Shown: positions 37,801 to 51,030 of the stretch, piece after piece
Layout of the letters: each line of letters opens with the position of its first letter
Position numbering within the stretch: position 1 is the stretch's first letter
From: Hofstenia miamia
Lineage: Eukaryota > Xenacoelomorpha > Acoela
Reading direction: 5' to 3'
Length of the DNA stretch: 64,000 nt
Assembly (NCBI GenBank): GCA_004352715.1
Contig: SCFE01000116.1
Span: 797,705 to 861,704 of the forward strand
Notes under the pieces: model-generated
Database searches by the model: none
What the model saw: the letters and a program-made list of their open reading frames with translations, nothing else
Told to the model about the DNA's origin: nothing
Position numbers and translations under genes: made by a program

Positions 37801-40800
37801 GTAGAAGGATCTTTGTATGAACGTACTATTGGTCACTACAAGGAAGTAACTTTGTAAATAATCCTCTGGCTCAATTGAGAAATCGAGTCATGAAAAAAGA
37901 TCAGGATTTTGAACTAAAGGATTTTGAATTTAGTGATGTCAAGTCAATGCCGTCGACTGCACTTACTCGAGATGGTAATATCATTCAATAAAATTGCAGG
38001 ATGATGGAACTATGTTAGGTTCGCATTTAACTTCAATTTTAGGTTGTAGAAGAATATTTACTTGTTTTATTTGGCCTTGTGTGTAATATATATATTTCCT
38101 ATATAATCATTTGTTGAGCACGTAGCAGTTTAAAATAATTATCTTAGATGATAATTGGAGTATATATTTTAGGCAGCCATTACCTCCGAAAAGATGATAT
38201 GCTCATATACTCCTGCAAATCGAGTGAAATTGTAATTTTTTGTGTATCTGACCTTTCTGAAGATACTTTTCTAATGTGTGCTTCAGACATTAAGTGCTAT
38301 TTCCTTCTTTTTAATATCGATTCCTTTAAGGCAGATGTTTATTTGCAGGCCTGTCAACAGTTACGAACAATTTCCGCGGAAATATTTTCAATGTTGAATG
38401 ATGCACATGCGAGCACACTGAAGGCGCGTGAGCTAATTTAGGGGTATGGAGCCCAGCCCCCAGGAAAAAATTTGAGAATTTAAGATTAATTTGCCTAAAA
38501 TATTTAAATTATAACATTTTTCAAATTTGTTGAAAAAATATGACCCGACCCCACCCCCTGTTTTTATTACATATTTTTACAAATCTCGGGACCCATCCAA
38601 AATTTCACCAAAACCGTGAATTTCCGCGGAAAATCGACAGGCCTGAATTTGTGTTTTATTTAGATATTCTTTTGTTTTGAACTGATTTGCATTTGATCAA
38701 GTTATACATGTTATACGACATTAAATTTATATGGACATTTCCTCCACTACATGTATTGTTTCGTTGTGACAATTTTGGCCTTTATTTATATTATCTAATA
38801 TTTCACTGTCTGGAATATTGTAATGAGAAATTAGATTATGTTATGTTATACATGTTGGATTGTCTGCTGTTTTATATTTTATGCATTGATATAAACAACT
38901 TTTCAACAAATTATAAACTTGTAATGTACTCTTAGATGTATTGCATTGTAGAATTTCCTGAAAAGGAAAAATGTGATTTTATTCGATAATCATGGATGAT
39001 AGGTCGGCGACTATGAAGATAGCCACGCAAGAATCTAATGCATCATCGACGCAGTAGGAGTGATCCTTGTGACGATTAGGAGACTTATGCTTGTTTGCTC
39101 TGCAAAGCCAGTATACATTTTTATTTAAATTTTTTAATAATTTTGCAATAGGTACAGAACATGAAGCTAGAAGGAAAGCCAAATTAGCTGAAAATGAAAG
39201 CAACATTGAAAGTTCTGCAGAATTTTCACGGAGTTCTATCAAACGCAGATGGAAACCCAGTAGTGCCTTCATCGAGTCTATTGAAACTGTAAGCCTTATT
39301 TAAATATTCGTTGCTATTAATTTAGAGTAACCATGTCCAAAGTAACCGATGTGCCCTCAAAATTTGGCAAGGGATTCTCAAGTATGAATCTTATTAATAG
39401 TATTAAATTAATTTGCATTCCTAGACTACCACCATAAATAACCACGATGAAGATAGCGATCCTGATGTTTTTCATAAAAAGCTAATATCCTTAACTTAAT
39501 TTTTCAAATTTATTTAGTATCAAGAGGAACCTCTACCACCGTTTCCAACCCCACTTAGTTCATCAATGTCGAACACATTTATTCAATCTACTCCGCAACA
39601 AAATGAGAACATGCAGTTGAATAAAATAATGACTGAAATGTCTAAAGTTAATTGTAGGATTTGCAATCAATTTGTTCTATTCTCTAATTTAGATAAATTG
39701 AACTCGATGTGGAGAGAAATTGTGAAAATTCAGAAACCAATGCGTGATTCTTGAACATATTTCGTCTACTCCAACATTTTCAAGAGAATCGTCTATTGCT
39801 GAAAATACAATTAGAAATTTACTTCCTCTGAAGACTGTGCGTGATATCGAAAACATTGAAGGCCTTTTAAAAGATTGAAAATCAAGAATATTTGGTAATC
39901 TGAATCATTAGTTTTACAATTTATAAAAATCGCTAGTAGCATCAAAAATTAATTTTAGTGAATTTTTAAGAAAATCAGTTGCTCTTAATAGTGCAAGTTC
40001 ACTGACAATATGTTAAATCACTAAAAAAACAAATACGTTCTACTCTTATTTATTTAACCAGTTTTTAGGAAAATGGATTTTAAGTATATTGCGATTTCTG
40101 TAATCTGACTTTACATTTAATTAGAAACCCATATACATTGTATTTCACGCAGGGAAAAACTAGCGATTTGTACAATTATTTTGCTTTTCTATTTTTATAA
40201 TTTTGAACTCCATAATTGATATTAATTTTGTTGAATAGTTATACAATTTTTAGACTAAATTTTGCTCCGTTATTGGTGGTGCAAGTTGCTAGGAGGCTGT
40301 TAAAAGAGTCATGCAGAAACTTATTTCAGATGGACTTGATCGAAATTTGAATCATACACGAAAAAATTACATATATGTCACGTTCTTTGATGCCGGGAGT
40401 AAGATCAATAGTTTTGATATACATGCTCTATCACCAACTATTTAAGGCTTAGATCAATAATGGCTAAAAGACTTCAAATCCATAAAATATGCGGCAGTGA
40501 TGTCTATGGGATTAATTTTATCAAGCTGGAGGCAATTGAGTCTTACAATTTGTACGGACTTCAATCCCAAATAAGGACATTAAAGTCCATAGCATATGTT
40601 TTACATAATGTCATGTATTCAAGAACAATAAATTTTAGGCAATATCTGGAAAGTGTAATGTGGGTGATTTATCATTGCTAGGGTAAGAACACTAACAGAT
40701 GTGAGCAAGTTAAAAAGTCCAACATTAGAGTCTTTGCATTAATAAGACTAAAATATTTTTAGTTTATACATTTCCTTGATCAAGTCAAGTACACGTCATC

Positions 40801-43800
40801 GTTATGAAGGTCTATTTTGGTTGTGGGCATAATATAATGGTGATTATATATAGAATATAAATGCAATATATATATATATACTTTGGTTGCAATATTCATT
40901 TTCTAACATTTTAGTTGGCAACTGTTTGATCTAGTAAAGTACGTGTTAAAAGATTAACAATAGTAAACAATACCAAGAAGTCATACTGTATTGTACTGTG
41001 TTTTTTAGAAAATTTGGGATAGACGCAAAGTGTAAAGATGCGTAGAATGCCCTTTGTATTTCTTCACTGTAAATTTGGAAAACAGGGCAAAACAAATTTA
41101 TTCCTCACTAACATATTTAGCAACAGATAGCAACAACAGGTGAAAATGACCATTAAATATTTTTTGTTTGCTTCTTCATTCATTCAGCAAAAACAGTAGC
41201 AAATATATATTCCTTCAATTTTTGACATTCTTATTGAGTTTGTGGAAATTTTGATCTTTTTGATAACTTGAAACATCAGATATAAATTTTTTCTCAATAA
41301 TTAATCTTGCGAGTAAACATGTGGCCATTCATTTTTTAAAAGGTGCATTGATATAGATCTTAACCACAAAGATGAAATTAAATGTGATGTTTGAAAAGCT
41401 TCAAAAAATTAAAAGGCCAAGAAGCTCATATTATTCTTGTTTTGTGTTATTCTGACAAGAATTAAAAGTAACGATTAATAGAAGTGCAGAAGGATTTAAC
41501 AGATTCAAGAACATTCCCCATTTCATTTTGTGATGTTAACAATCAAAGAATTATTTCCTCAAGTCCCAGCAGTGAATACGTTCTATTCCTATCAAAGAAA
41601 TGTTTAAAAGTCTTCAAATACTGTGTACATACCAATTGAAATTACTAAAAATCTTCCATTCATTTTGTCAGGTTGTAAAATTGGTTTAATTCGAAAAAAA
41701 CAAAATGAATAAATACAATTATTTTAAAATAGAAAATATTCTTTTATAGTTAAAGTACAGGTATTATAAAATTAAACCCTGCCGCTATTCGAATCTATTG
41801 TAAAAGAAATATTTGAAAATAGATTATTTTATTAGGCCATGAAAAAATATTTTAAGACATCTAATGCTGCCAACATTCCCAAATTGTTCTTATGATATTT
41901 AATGCTAACATATACATTTGGAATTAGATGTTATGTTTCAATAACCATTGAAAAGATGCAATAATAATCAAAAAAATTAAAGTCCAAATTGAACTAAATG
42001 TAAATGAAAATTTCACAAATATGCAGAACCCTTCACTTGTGTATTTTTAAAAATAAAAGATGTGCTGAATACAGCTTAGGTTAGTATTGCTTAGTACTAA
42101 TTTAGTTGCATGTAGCATTTAATCATCAATTATATACTTGTATTAATGCAGTTTGCATAATGCCAATGCATATTCTTACTGTGTTTGCTATATGGTGTCC
42201 AGGTAAGATTTTTTAAATTTCTATTTAATATTTTATATGTGTAGAGTAAAATTTACTCATAATTGCACGTTATTAGAATCCAATTGCAGAGAGTAAATTG
42301 ATCAGTTCTTTTAATACTTAATCTTTTACTTTTAATTTATGAATAAATCATTAATAAGTTCAAAATCACATGAGTTGTGGGAATTATCATACAATGTAAA
42401 AAAATTCATAATGTAATGTTTTGTTTTGAAATCAAATGCATTGGTTTATCTACTTAAAAACATATCTTATCAGCATTGCAATACATCAGCGAAGGGTGTT
42501 GGACATCAAAGGAATTGAGTTTGAGAAGTCGAAATGCATGAATATTTCAGTCAAATGTACGCATCCCGTACCCAGAGAGGACGTTAAACAATAAAGTTAA
42601 AAAGAGGCAACAATGTGCACTTTGTACGTGTGGTAGCAGTAATCATCCTGATTGGCAGTTTGTCTTCGTCTGTGGTGAAAAGACGGCGAAACAGTAGTCA
42701 ACCCACTTGCAGTACCGCAACAAATTATTGTTTCTCCTTACAATTACCCACACCATGCTTATAGAGAACTAATCAATATTTTATAGTTTTTGTTTATTTT
42801 AAGATCTATTATGCGCGAAATGTGTTCCTGTTTTGTGCGTCTAGCCATAATGTTATTGCAGATGCTCTATATTGATATTAATGGCAATTTCAATGAAACA
42901 ATTTTCCAGTTGTATTAGCTTGACTATTGCTTGTAAAATATATATGTGCAAATGCAAAAGAAAGTTTGGCAATCATTAATATTTAGAAAATGTGTTGTGT
43001 GATACGCATATTCTGCATGATCCTATGTTACTACATCATGCATGATTCTGCAAGTACATGAGAAATTATGTTCTAACATGTAATTCTTATTATGTTTAAA
43101 AAACCAATCAGTATATATATATATATATATATATATANNNNNNNNNNNNNNNNNNNNNNNNNNNNNNNNNNNNNNNNNNNNNNNNNNNNNNNNNNNNNNN
43201 NNNNNNNNNNNNNNNNNNNNNNNNNNNNNNNNNNNNNNNNNNNNNNNNNNNNNNNNNNNNNNNNNNNNNNNNNNNNNNNNNNNNNNNNNNNNNNNNNNNN
43301 NNNNNNNNNNNNNNNNNNNNNTTTGGTATTTCCTTTTCTGTGGCTCCCCCTTCTGATTTGCCTCTACCTGTGAACTTTGCGCCTCATCACACTCATCTTG
43401 GAGTTCAACTTGCTGCAAACTTAAATTGGACTGGACATGTGTCTTTGCGTCTCCGCAAAGCTAATTCCTCGCTATTTGCCCTTTTCCGTAATGCTCCTTT
43501 TAATACCTCGTCCGCTGTGAAGCTCTCTTTGTTCAAGTCCATTCCTCGCGCCATTCTTCTCTACGCGTCTCCTTGTTGGTGGCCTTCTCGTGCTTTGTTC
43601 TACTCCATGGAACGTTTCCAGAAACGCGCTGTCACTACTTCCATGCCCATGATCTCCTTCTGTTCAATCGACTACTGACTCGCAAATTGGATCTTGATCC
43701 TTTTGATTTCATTAAGTTCTCTAATTCCTGCTGCACTCGCTCTGATGATGTTGTCACCTGCTGCATTCGTCGTACAAAGAAACATCGCACCCTTCACTCG

Positions 43801-46800
43801 TTTTTCAATCGTGCTTGTACTGCTGCTAATTACATTTTGACTCGCAACCCTCCAACAGCGATTGATTTCTTTTCCCCGCCACCAAGCTTCAAGAAATCTT
43901 TGATGGCTTTCCTCTTTGCTGAGCCCGTCTCCAACTTCGCCTACTCTTCCATTTGCTCCTATTTCATCTCCTGTGACTGTTCTCGCTGCCGTAAAACTTG
44001 ACTTGTTTTTATTTTTTGTTATGTATGCCTTCAGCGGCTAAATAAAGTCATTGATTATTTTTATTATTATTATATTTCTTCTTGTAAATGTTTGAATTTT
44101 TTCGACTGCAGTTGTCCAAAGGAAAAAAGGGTTCCAATTATTGAGAGAGAATTTCTAATTGATCAAAGGAACCAGAGAAAAATGTTCATTGGCGGTATTG
44201 ATAGAGTTAATTCAAACGCAATTCAAAAACGAAACAAGAGAAAGAGAATTGCTATCAACAAATCGATTAGTTCTCAATCTTCTCATGATATCGTTAAAAT
44301 ATTATTGGATGAAAATGATAGCAGTTCTTCTTCTATCTTAGAATGAAATGATGCTGATGAATTTCTGCCACCAAAATCAACACTGAATAGAATCTACTTT
44401 GAAACCATAGCCAAAAGCTCATCTAAAATGTTGACTTCAGCTGCACCCAAGTCCACTAAAACATTACCTACTTTTGCAGAAGCATGTCACAGATTTAGTT
44501 TATCAGACAGAAGTGCAGTATTCCTGTCGGCATCTTTGTTAGAAGACTTAGGAATAATAGACGAAAATGATCAAAGTTATGTAGATAAAAGTAAAGTACG
44601 TCGAGAAAGGTGCAAAAGTAGAAAACCATGATTAGGAATATCGATGAAATCACTAGCATTTATTTTGATAGTAAGAGAGATTTCACGTATTTCATTGAAA
44701 AAGCTGGGGGATCACTTCACAAGAAAAATGCAACGGAGTAACAAATATCATTAATTTCTGAACATACATGGGTCATTTCACCCCAGAAAACGTATCATCC
44801 GCTACCATTGCCAAAGGAATTCTCAAGCTTTTAGAAAACAGAAATCTATGAACCACTCTATTAGCTGCAATAGGATGTGATGGAACAGTTGTCAATACTG
44901 GGATAAAAGGAGGTATCATAAAAAATTTAGAATCAGATGTTGAGCGACCAATGCATTGGTTTGTTTGTATGCTTCATGCAAAACATTTATTCGAGGCAAT
45001 TTAAAGAACTACAACACAAGAAGATTGCGTCCAGAAAATTGTTTTTTCGGTGATTCAGCAAAATGCTAATTTTTCTCACCCTGAAAATCTACTTTTAGCA
45101 ATGATTGCCGTTGAAAGACCTCACATTAGAGAACTTGGTTGGAGACGAATTAAGAATTGTCGTAGAAATAATATTTCATCGACTGTTCGTAATTTCAAGA
45201 TTCCAAAATTAAACATGACTTGCAATGATTATACCAACTTAATTGATTGTCAAAGCACACTTATAACGGAACCACCGTTAGTTATGAATTTAACAGATGA
45301 AACAATTGATTTAAACATAGAAAATCGTGAATATTTTGCATCAGTACTTCACCCTTGTCATACTCAAGCCGTAGAACGAGCTATTAAAGTAGTGACAGAG
45401 TCTTCCATTAAAGTTTGCAGTCATTCAGCAAGAGAAGGCTTGATTCACACAAAACTTGCTTAACGAGAAAAAGTTCCATGTTTTAAATTAAAAAAAGATT
45501 ATAAATTTGGCATCGTTTAACTTAGTAGCTTTAGTTCATTATAATATAGGTTGCTAAAGGATTTTGAATTCATCTTTATTTTTTATTGTAAACAGTAAAC
45601 TTTGATTTTATATTACACTGTCAAATTGAAATTATTTTTGTTTGCATACCCTTAAATAGGTAAAAGATTATTTTTTCGGTAATTTCTGACTCGTATTAAA
45701 AAGTAAATTCCTAATTGCGGCAGCCTTAAAATCTTTTCCGATTCTTAAAATTTTTTTTAAACATAATAGAATAATTAAAAATATTTTCTATCAAATTTCA
45801 GATCAGTTACAAAAAGGATTTACTACAAATATATCATTAAATTGACTGTTTTTTTAACATTTTTGTTTGCGGCAGCTCAAGACATTGTTAATAATCGACA
45901 AGATTTTGCAGAAAACTCAATGATGCTTTTGTTAACACTAAAAAATGTAATCAAACTCATTTCCATATCACATTAACCCTTTATGGATGCATTATGGTAG
46001 AAAATCAGCAAAAGTCGTTAACCCATATGTTTAATTGTTGTGCGGCAGCTGAAAATAAATTAATTGAGCTAAAAATTTGTAATAAGTAATTTTGTAACAC
46101 TCCACAACTTTCCGTAAGTAGCCAATAGCAGTTTTGTAAATTTTTGGTAAAACAGCCAAAAACGACCCACCCTAATATACATACATATATATATATATAT
46201 ATATATNGTAATCAAACTCATTTCCATATCTCATTAACCCTTTATGGATGCATTATGGTAGAAAATCAGCAAGAGTCGTCAACCCATATGTTTAATTGTT
46301 GTGCGGCAGCTGAAAATATGAATTAATTGAGCTAAAAATTTGTAATAAGTAATTTTGTAACACTCCAAAACTTTCCGTAAGTAGCCAATAGCAGTTTTGT
46401 AAAATTTCGGTAAAATGCCCAAAAACGACCTACCCTAATAGTCAAATTATGAGCAGTGGCCACTTTTTTTACTTGAGCTATATATGAGTCTGTTTTACCC
46501 ACGACCCGCCCAACAATGACTAGTGCACAAAAACAATTTAGCTTATATGAATCAATAAAAACAATACAAAATCTNNNNNNNNNNNNNNNNNNNNNNNNNN
46601 NNNNNNNNNNNNNNNNNNNNNNNNNNNNNNNNNNNNNNNNNNNNNNNNNNNNNNNNNNNNNNNNNNNNNNNNNNNNNNNNNNNNNNNNNNNNNNNNNNNN
46701 NNNNNNNNNNNNNNNNNNNNNNNNNNNNNNNNNNNNNNNNNNNNNNNNNNNNNNNNNNNNNNNNNNNNNNNNNNNNNNNNNNNNNNNNNNNNNNNNNNNN

Positions 46801-49800
46801 NNNNNNNNNNNNNNNNNNNNNNNNNNNNNNNNNNNNNNNNNNNNNNNNNNNNNNNNNNNNNNNNNNNNNNNNNNNNNNNNNNNNNNNNNNNNNNNNNNNN
46901 NNNNNNNNNNNNNNNNNNNNNNNNNNNNNNNNNNNNNNNNNNNNNNNNNNNNNNNNNNNNNNNNNNNNNNNNNNNNNNNNNNNNNNNNNNNNNNNNNNNN
47001 NNNNNNNNNNNNNNNNNNNNNNNNNNNNNNNNNNNNNNNNNNNNNNNNNNNNNNNNNNNNNNNNNNNNNNNNNNNNNNNNNNNNNNNNNNNNNNNNNNNN
47101 NNNNNNNNNNNNNNNNNNNNNNNNNNNNNNNNNNNNNNNNNNNNNNNNNNNNNNNNNNNNNNNNNNNNNNNNNNNNNNNNNNNNNNNNNNNNNNNNNNNN
47201 NNNNNNNNNNNNNNNNNNNNNNNNNNNNNNNNNNNNNNNNNNNNNNNNNNNNNNNNNNNNNNNNNNNNNNNNNNNNNNNNNNNNNNNNNNNNNNNNNNNN
47301 NNNNNNNNNNNNNNNNNNNNNNNNNNNNNNNNNNNNNNNNNNNNNNNNNNNNNNNNNNNNNNNNNNNNNNNNNNNNNNNNNNNNNNNNNNNNNNNNNNNN
47401 NNNNNNNNNNNNNNNNNNNNNNNNNNNNNNNNNNNNNNNNNNNNNNNNNNNNNNNNNNNNNNNNNNNNNNNNNNNNNNNNNNNNNNNNNNNNNNNNNNNN
47501 NNNNNNNNNNNNNNNNNNNNNNNNNNNNNNNNNNNNNNNNNNNNNNNNNNNNNNNNNNNNNNNNNNNNNNNNNNATATATATGTACATACATATATATAC
47601 ACATAATAGTTTCCCTCCTCATAGAAAAAGCTGGGTGCGCTCCTGCCTACTCAAGAATTAAATATTTAACCAAAAAATATTTTAAAAATAACGTCACTGT
47701 TTTGTTTAAATTACCTATTTATTTTAAATTTATTTTAAAATACTCAAGCCGAGCCTATTTTGATAAATCAAAAATAATTCAATGAGCTAGACAGTTAGAT
47801 TCTGCGTTTTCTTCGAAAAAAAACCATGCTCTGTGCAAAACAACGCTTTATTGCAAAGCCTCATGTTTGGAAAAAATTTCAACGTATTGGACATGGTAGC
47901 ATTTCTTATCTAAAAAAGAGCCAAAATAGTAACCATTTGCGAACTCTTGACATGTCTTAAAGCAGCACAGAAAAGCTGTTGTAAATATATTTATTAATAT
48001 CAGCTCTGTAATAAATTGTCAATGGTATACTGCCGTAAGATTTTAGAATCAAAGATACGTTGTTTAACCTGTTAATGGTCGCCATTCACTTGAGCGTCGT
48101 CATGCACAGGGTCAGCGCTTCATGATAAATTTGCTTCCAGGTGGTGACTAATATTCGAAACTAGTTGCACGTGTTATAATACTATACTTCATGCATTCTT
48201 TGTAAACATCATATAATGTCAATAACCGCGCTGATCGAACTGATAAAAATTAATTCATCATATGATGCCTGCCAGCGCCGCTATGGTACAGTAACGCATT
48301 AGCATATGTCAGTCACAGGAAGAATGTAACATATTCGGATATCATATGATGTCAATACACACTAACAGGTTAAGACTTCGTACACTTTCATAAAAGAAAA
48401 ATTATTTATATTAGTTTACGACAGTATAAGACCAGCATTAAACAATTAGAAAAACTAAATACACACTAATAAATCTATATCTAAATGAAATGTTAGCTTG
48501 ATAGATTTTTATCATGGTGGAAATCAATAAAAGCAATATTTTCAATTTAGACGAATTTGCAGAATTGCTTCAGCATATCGTGGACAGAATTTCTGAGCCA
48601 CATTGAAACTTCCAGGGCTCATAAAAAGAGGTATTGGGAGACGCACAGCGTCTTGAAGAAGCAGTGTCACCTGCACAGCACTCATTCAGTTTTGAATAAC
48701 TTCTGAATAACCAATTGCTTGATGCATTTTAGGCTATTATGATGCACAAACTATAGAGAACCCAACTAGCAGGCATCAAGAATACTTGATTTGACAAAAG
48801 AAACTAATCAGGGAATTAACCAACAAAGAGGCAACACATGATCTTCGTCTTCAAAATCTTGCTTCAGACAGAGCAGCGGTCACAGATATTGAAGGAGGTT
48901 GCCACAGTAGTTCGATTGTTCGTCTTTCACAGAGCTCCCTTGTCATTGCGGCAGCTTGTAGTCAGCATTATTGAGCTTGCAAGACGATTTCAGACAACGT
49001 CTTTGTGTCAAATCACAATGTTCTCCATTAGTCTTTAGTGCTACTGAGAAAGTTCACATAGCTTTTGGAATCAATCATTTCTCCTCTCCTAATTTTTTCT
49101 ATTGAACATTTCTTATTTCTGGTAAAAGCAGCCATCAACAAAGCCTACGTTGTTATCATTGGAGGCCTTGGAAGCACGTCCACTAGGATTTTGCTTCTTT
49201 TCTTAAAGTAAAGGCAAAATTTGAACCAAGTTCCATCTTCAGTGGTGTACAGTCTTCTCAACACCCGCCTCATTTAATTCAGCTTTTCGCAGAATTTCGT
49301 TGGCGCTAAATTTTCAGCTGCTTGGTTGGATTAATGACGATGCGAGGAACTCACATGGACAGAGTTTCTTATCCGAAATGGCTTTTTTTGAACTGTTTGA
49401 TAGAGAGTTCTTCTTCAATCCATCTCACGGTAAGCTTAGCATACTAATTAATAACATTCGCAACGATGAAAACTTTTTCCTGAGTGAAAGAGGTCGAAGC
49501 TCTTTATCTGGTTTTATTCTCAAGCTTTGATTTTTCTACGGATGTTATCAATTTTAATATTTGTTATCCAAAAGAGTGAATTAAAATGGAATTCCTTCTA
49601 CTAATAACCGTTGCTCGTATCATGATGCAATACGCAATATCAGCAAAGAAAATCTGACACATTTTGATTCAAGTGCATATTCTGATGAAACAAAGGCTCT
49701 GGTGCAGGATTTGAGACAGGAAACACTTCACGTTTTAACAGCCTCTACACAGCAGCAACGTGATGATTACAAGGAATTCTCAAAACTGTGCTTGTTGTAT

Positions 49801-50996
49801 TTAGATGATCTCAATTACACAGACTTTGGTATCAAGCGTCCTGGTGCGCTGCACAAGGCCAGGCGGATGGCCAAAGATCTGTATTCGGTCAAAGTCGTTC
49901 TTGTGCAAAACGAGATCAGTTGCTTGCCACCTGGAACCATTACTATCAAACAGAGTAGTGGGTAGTTGCATGACTTTGTCACATTTGTGTGCTTGATCTA
50001 CAGTTCATGGTGGAATACTTGTGCTTACAGCTGTAGATGCTCCTTGAAATGACTTGTGTTTGCTAAAGAAATCCTTTCTTCAGTACAAGGCAGTCAATCC
50101 AACTGCATTATCCCGTCACCTGTGGTATTTAACTGCAGAAATGGTGCCACTTGCACTCTGCACTGACTACTCTCCATCAGAAGAGCGGCTCAACTTGACT
50201 GAGAGGCTCTTGACAATGAAGTCATAACATGGTGATAGTTGCCTTCCAGAACACAGCAAGAGGTAGCTTTGATACAGTTTTCGGGAAGCCACATTTTCCA
50301 ACTGAAATCACCGAGACTACGACACTAGCAGATTTGGTCGCACATGACTCCTGGTCATCTTTAGTCTGCTGCTTCTGGACAGTGATTTTCTGACCAAAGG
50401 AGTTAGCGAGTGTATAAACTTGCAATCATATATTTCTTCAAAAACTAAGATCAATGTCATTAACGTCATTAATGACTGTGCAGAAAGAGGGTTTAAGCTA
50501 AATTCTGACTTCACTGGTGCTGCTGAATCAGAAAAGCACTTTCAGAATGTCTTGCATGTAGTGGAAGCAGACAGGAAGGACAGACCAAACCTTCGGAGGA
50601 GGAAGCTGACAGAAGATATCCATTAGCAGCCTTCATTTCTGGAGGAAAAGTGACTGGGTTTCTTGTTACATTTTGGACATTGACATCAGATAACAGCTCC
50701 GTCTTTTTATAAATTCTTCAAGTTGTTGTGTTTGAATTACTCTTTAATATTGTATGCACTGCTCAAGAAAGCATAGATTGGCCTAAACATAAAATATGTC
50801 TGTAAAGTGCTACAGCATTGTTGTGTTCTTTTTCTTGCATTTTCGTTATTTTTCGTTATTTCAACATGGATGTGGACCCGATAAATGTTAATTAAAATTC
50901 ATGAAAACCTGACCAAATTATTTTTTCATGAGCATTTTTATTATGCCGCCGAAAAAATATAGAAATATTTTAAAAATCAAAGAGGGTTTGATGCAC

Positions 50997-51030
<34 letters not shown>

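Noticed and set aside
46332-47661. Several open frames of 350-420 codons on both strands
   Set aside because: They run through the 1,000-N gap; the real sequence is only a few dozen codons at each end.
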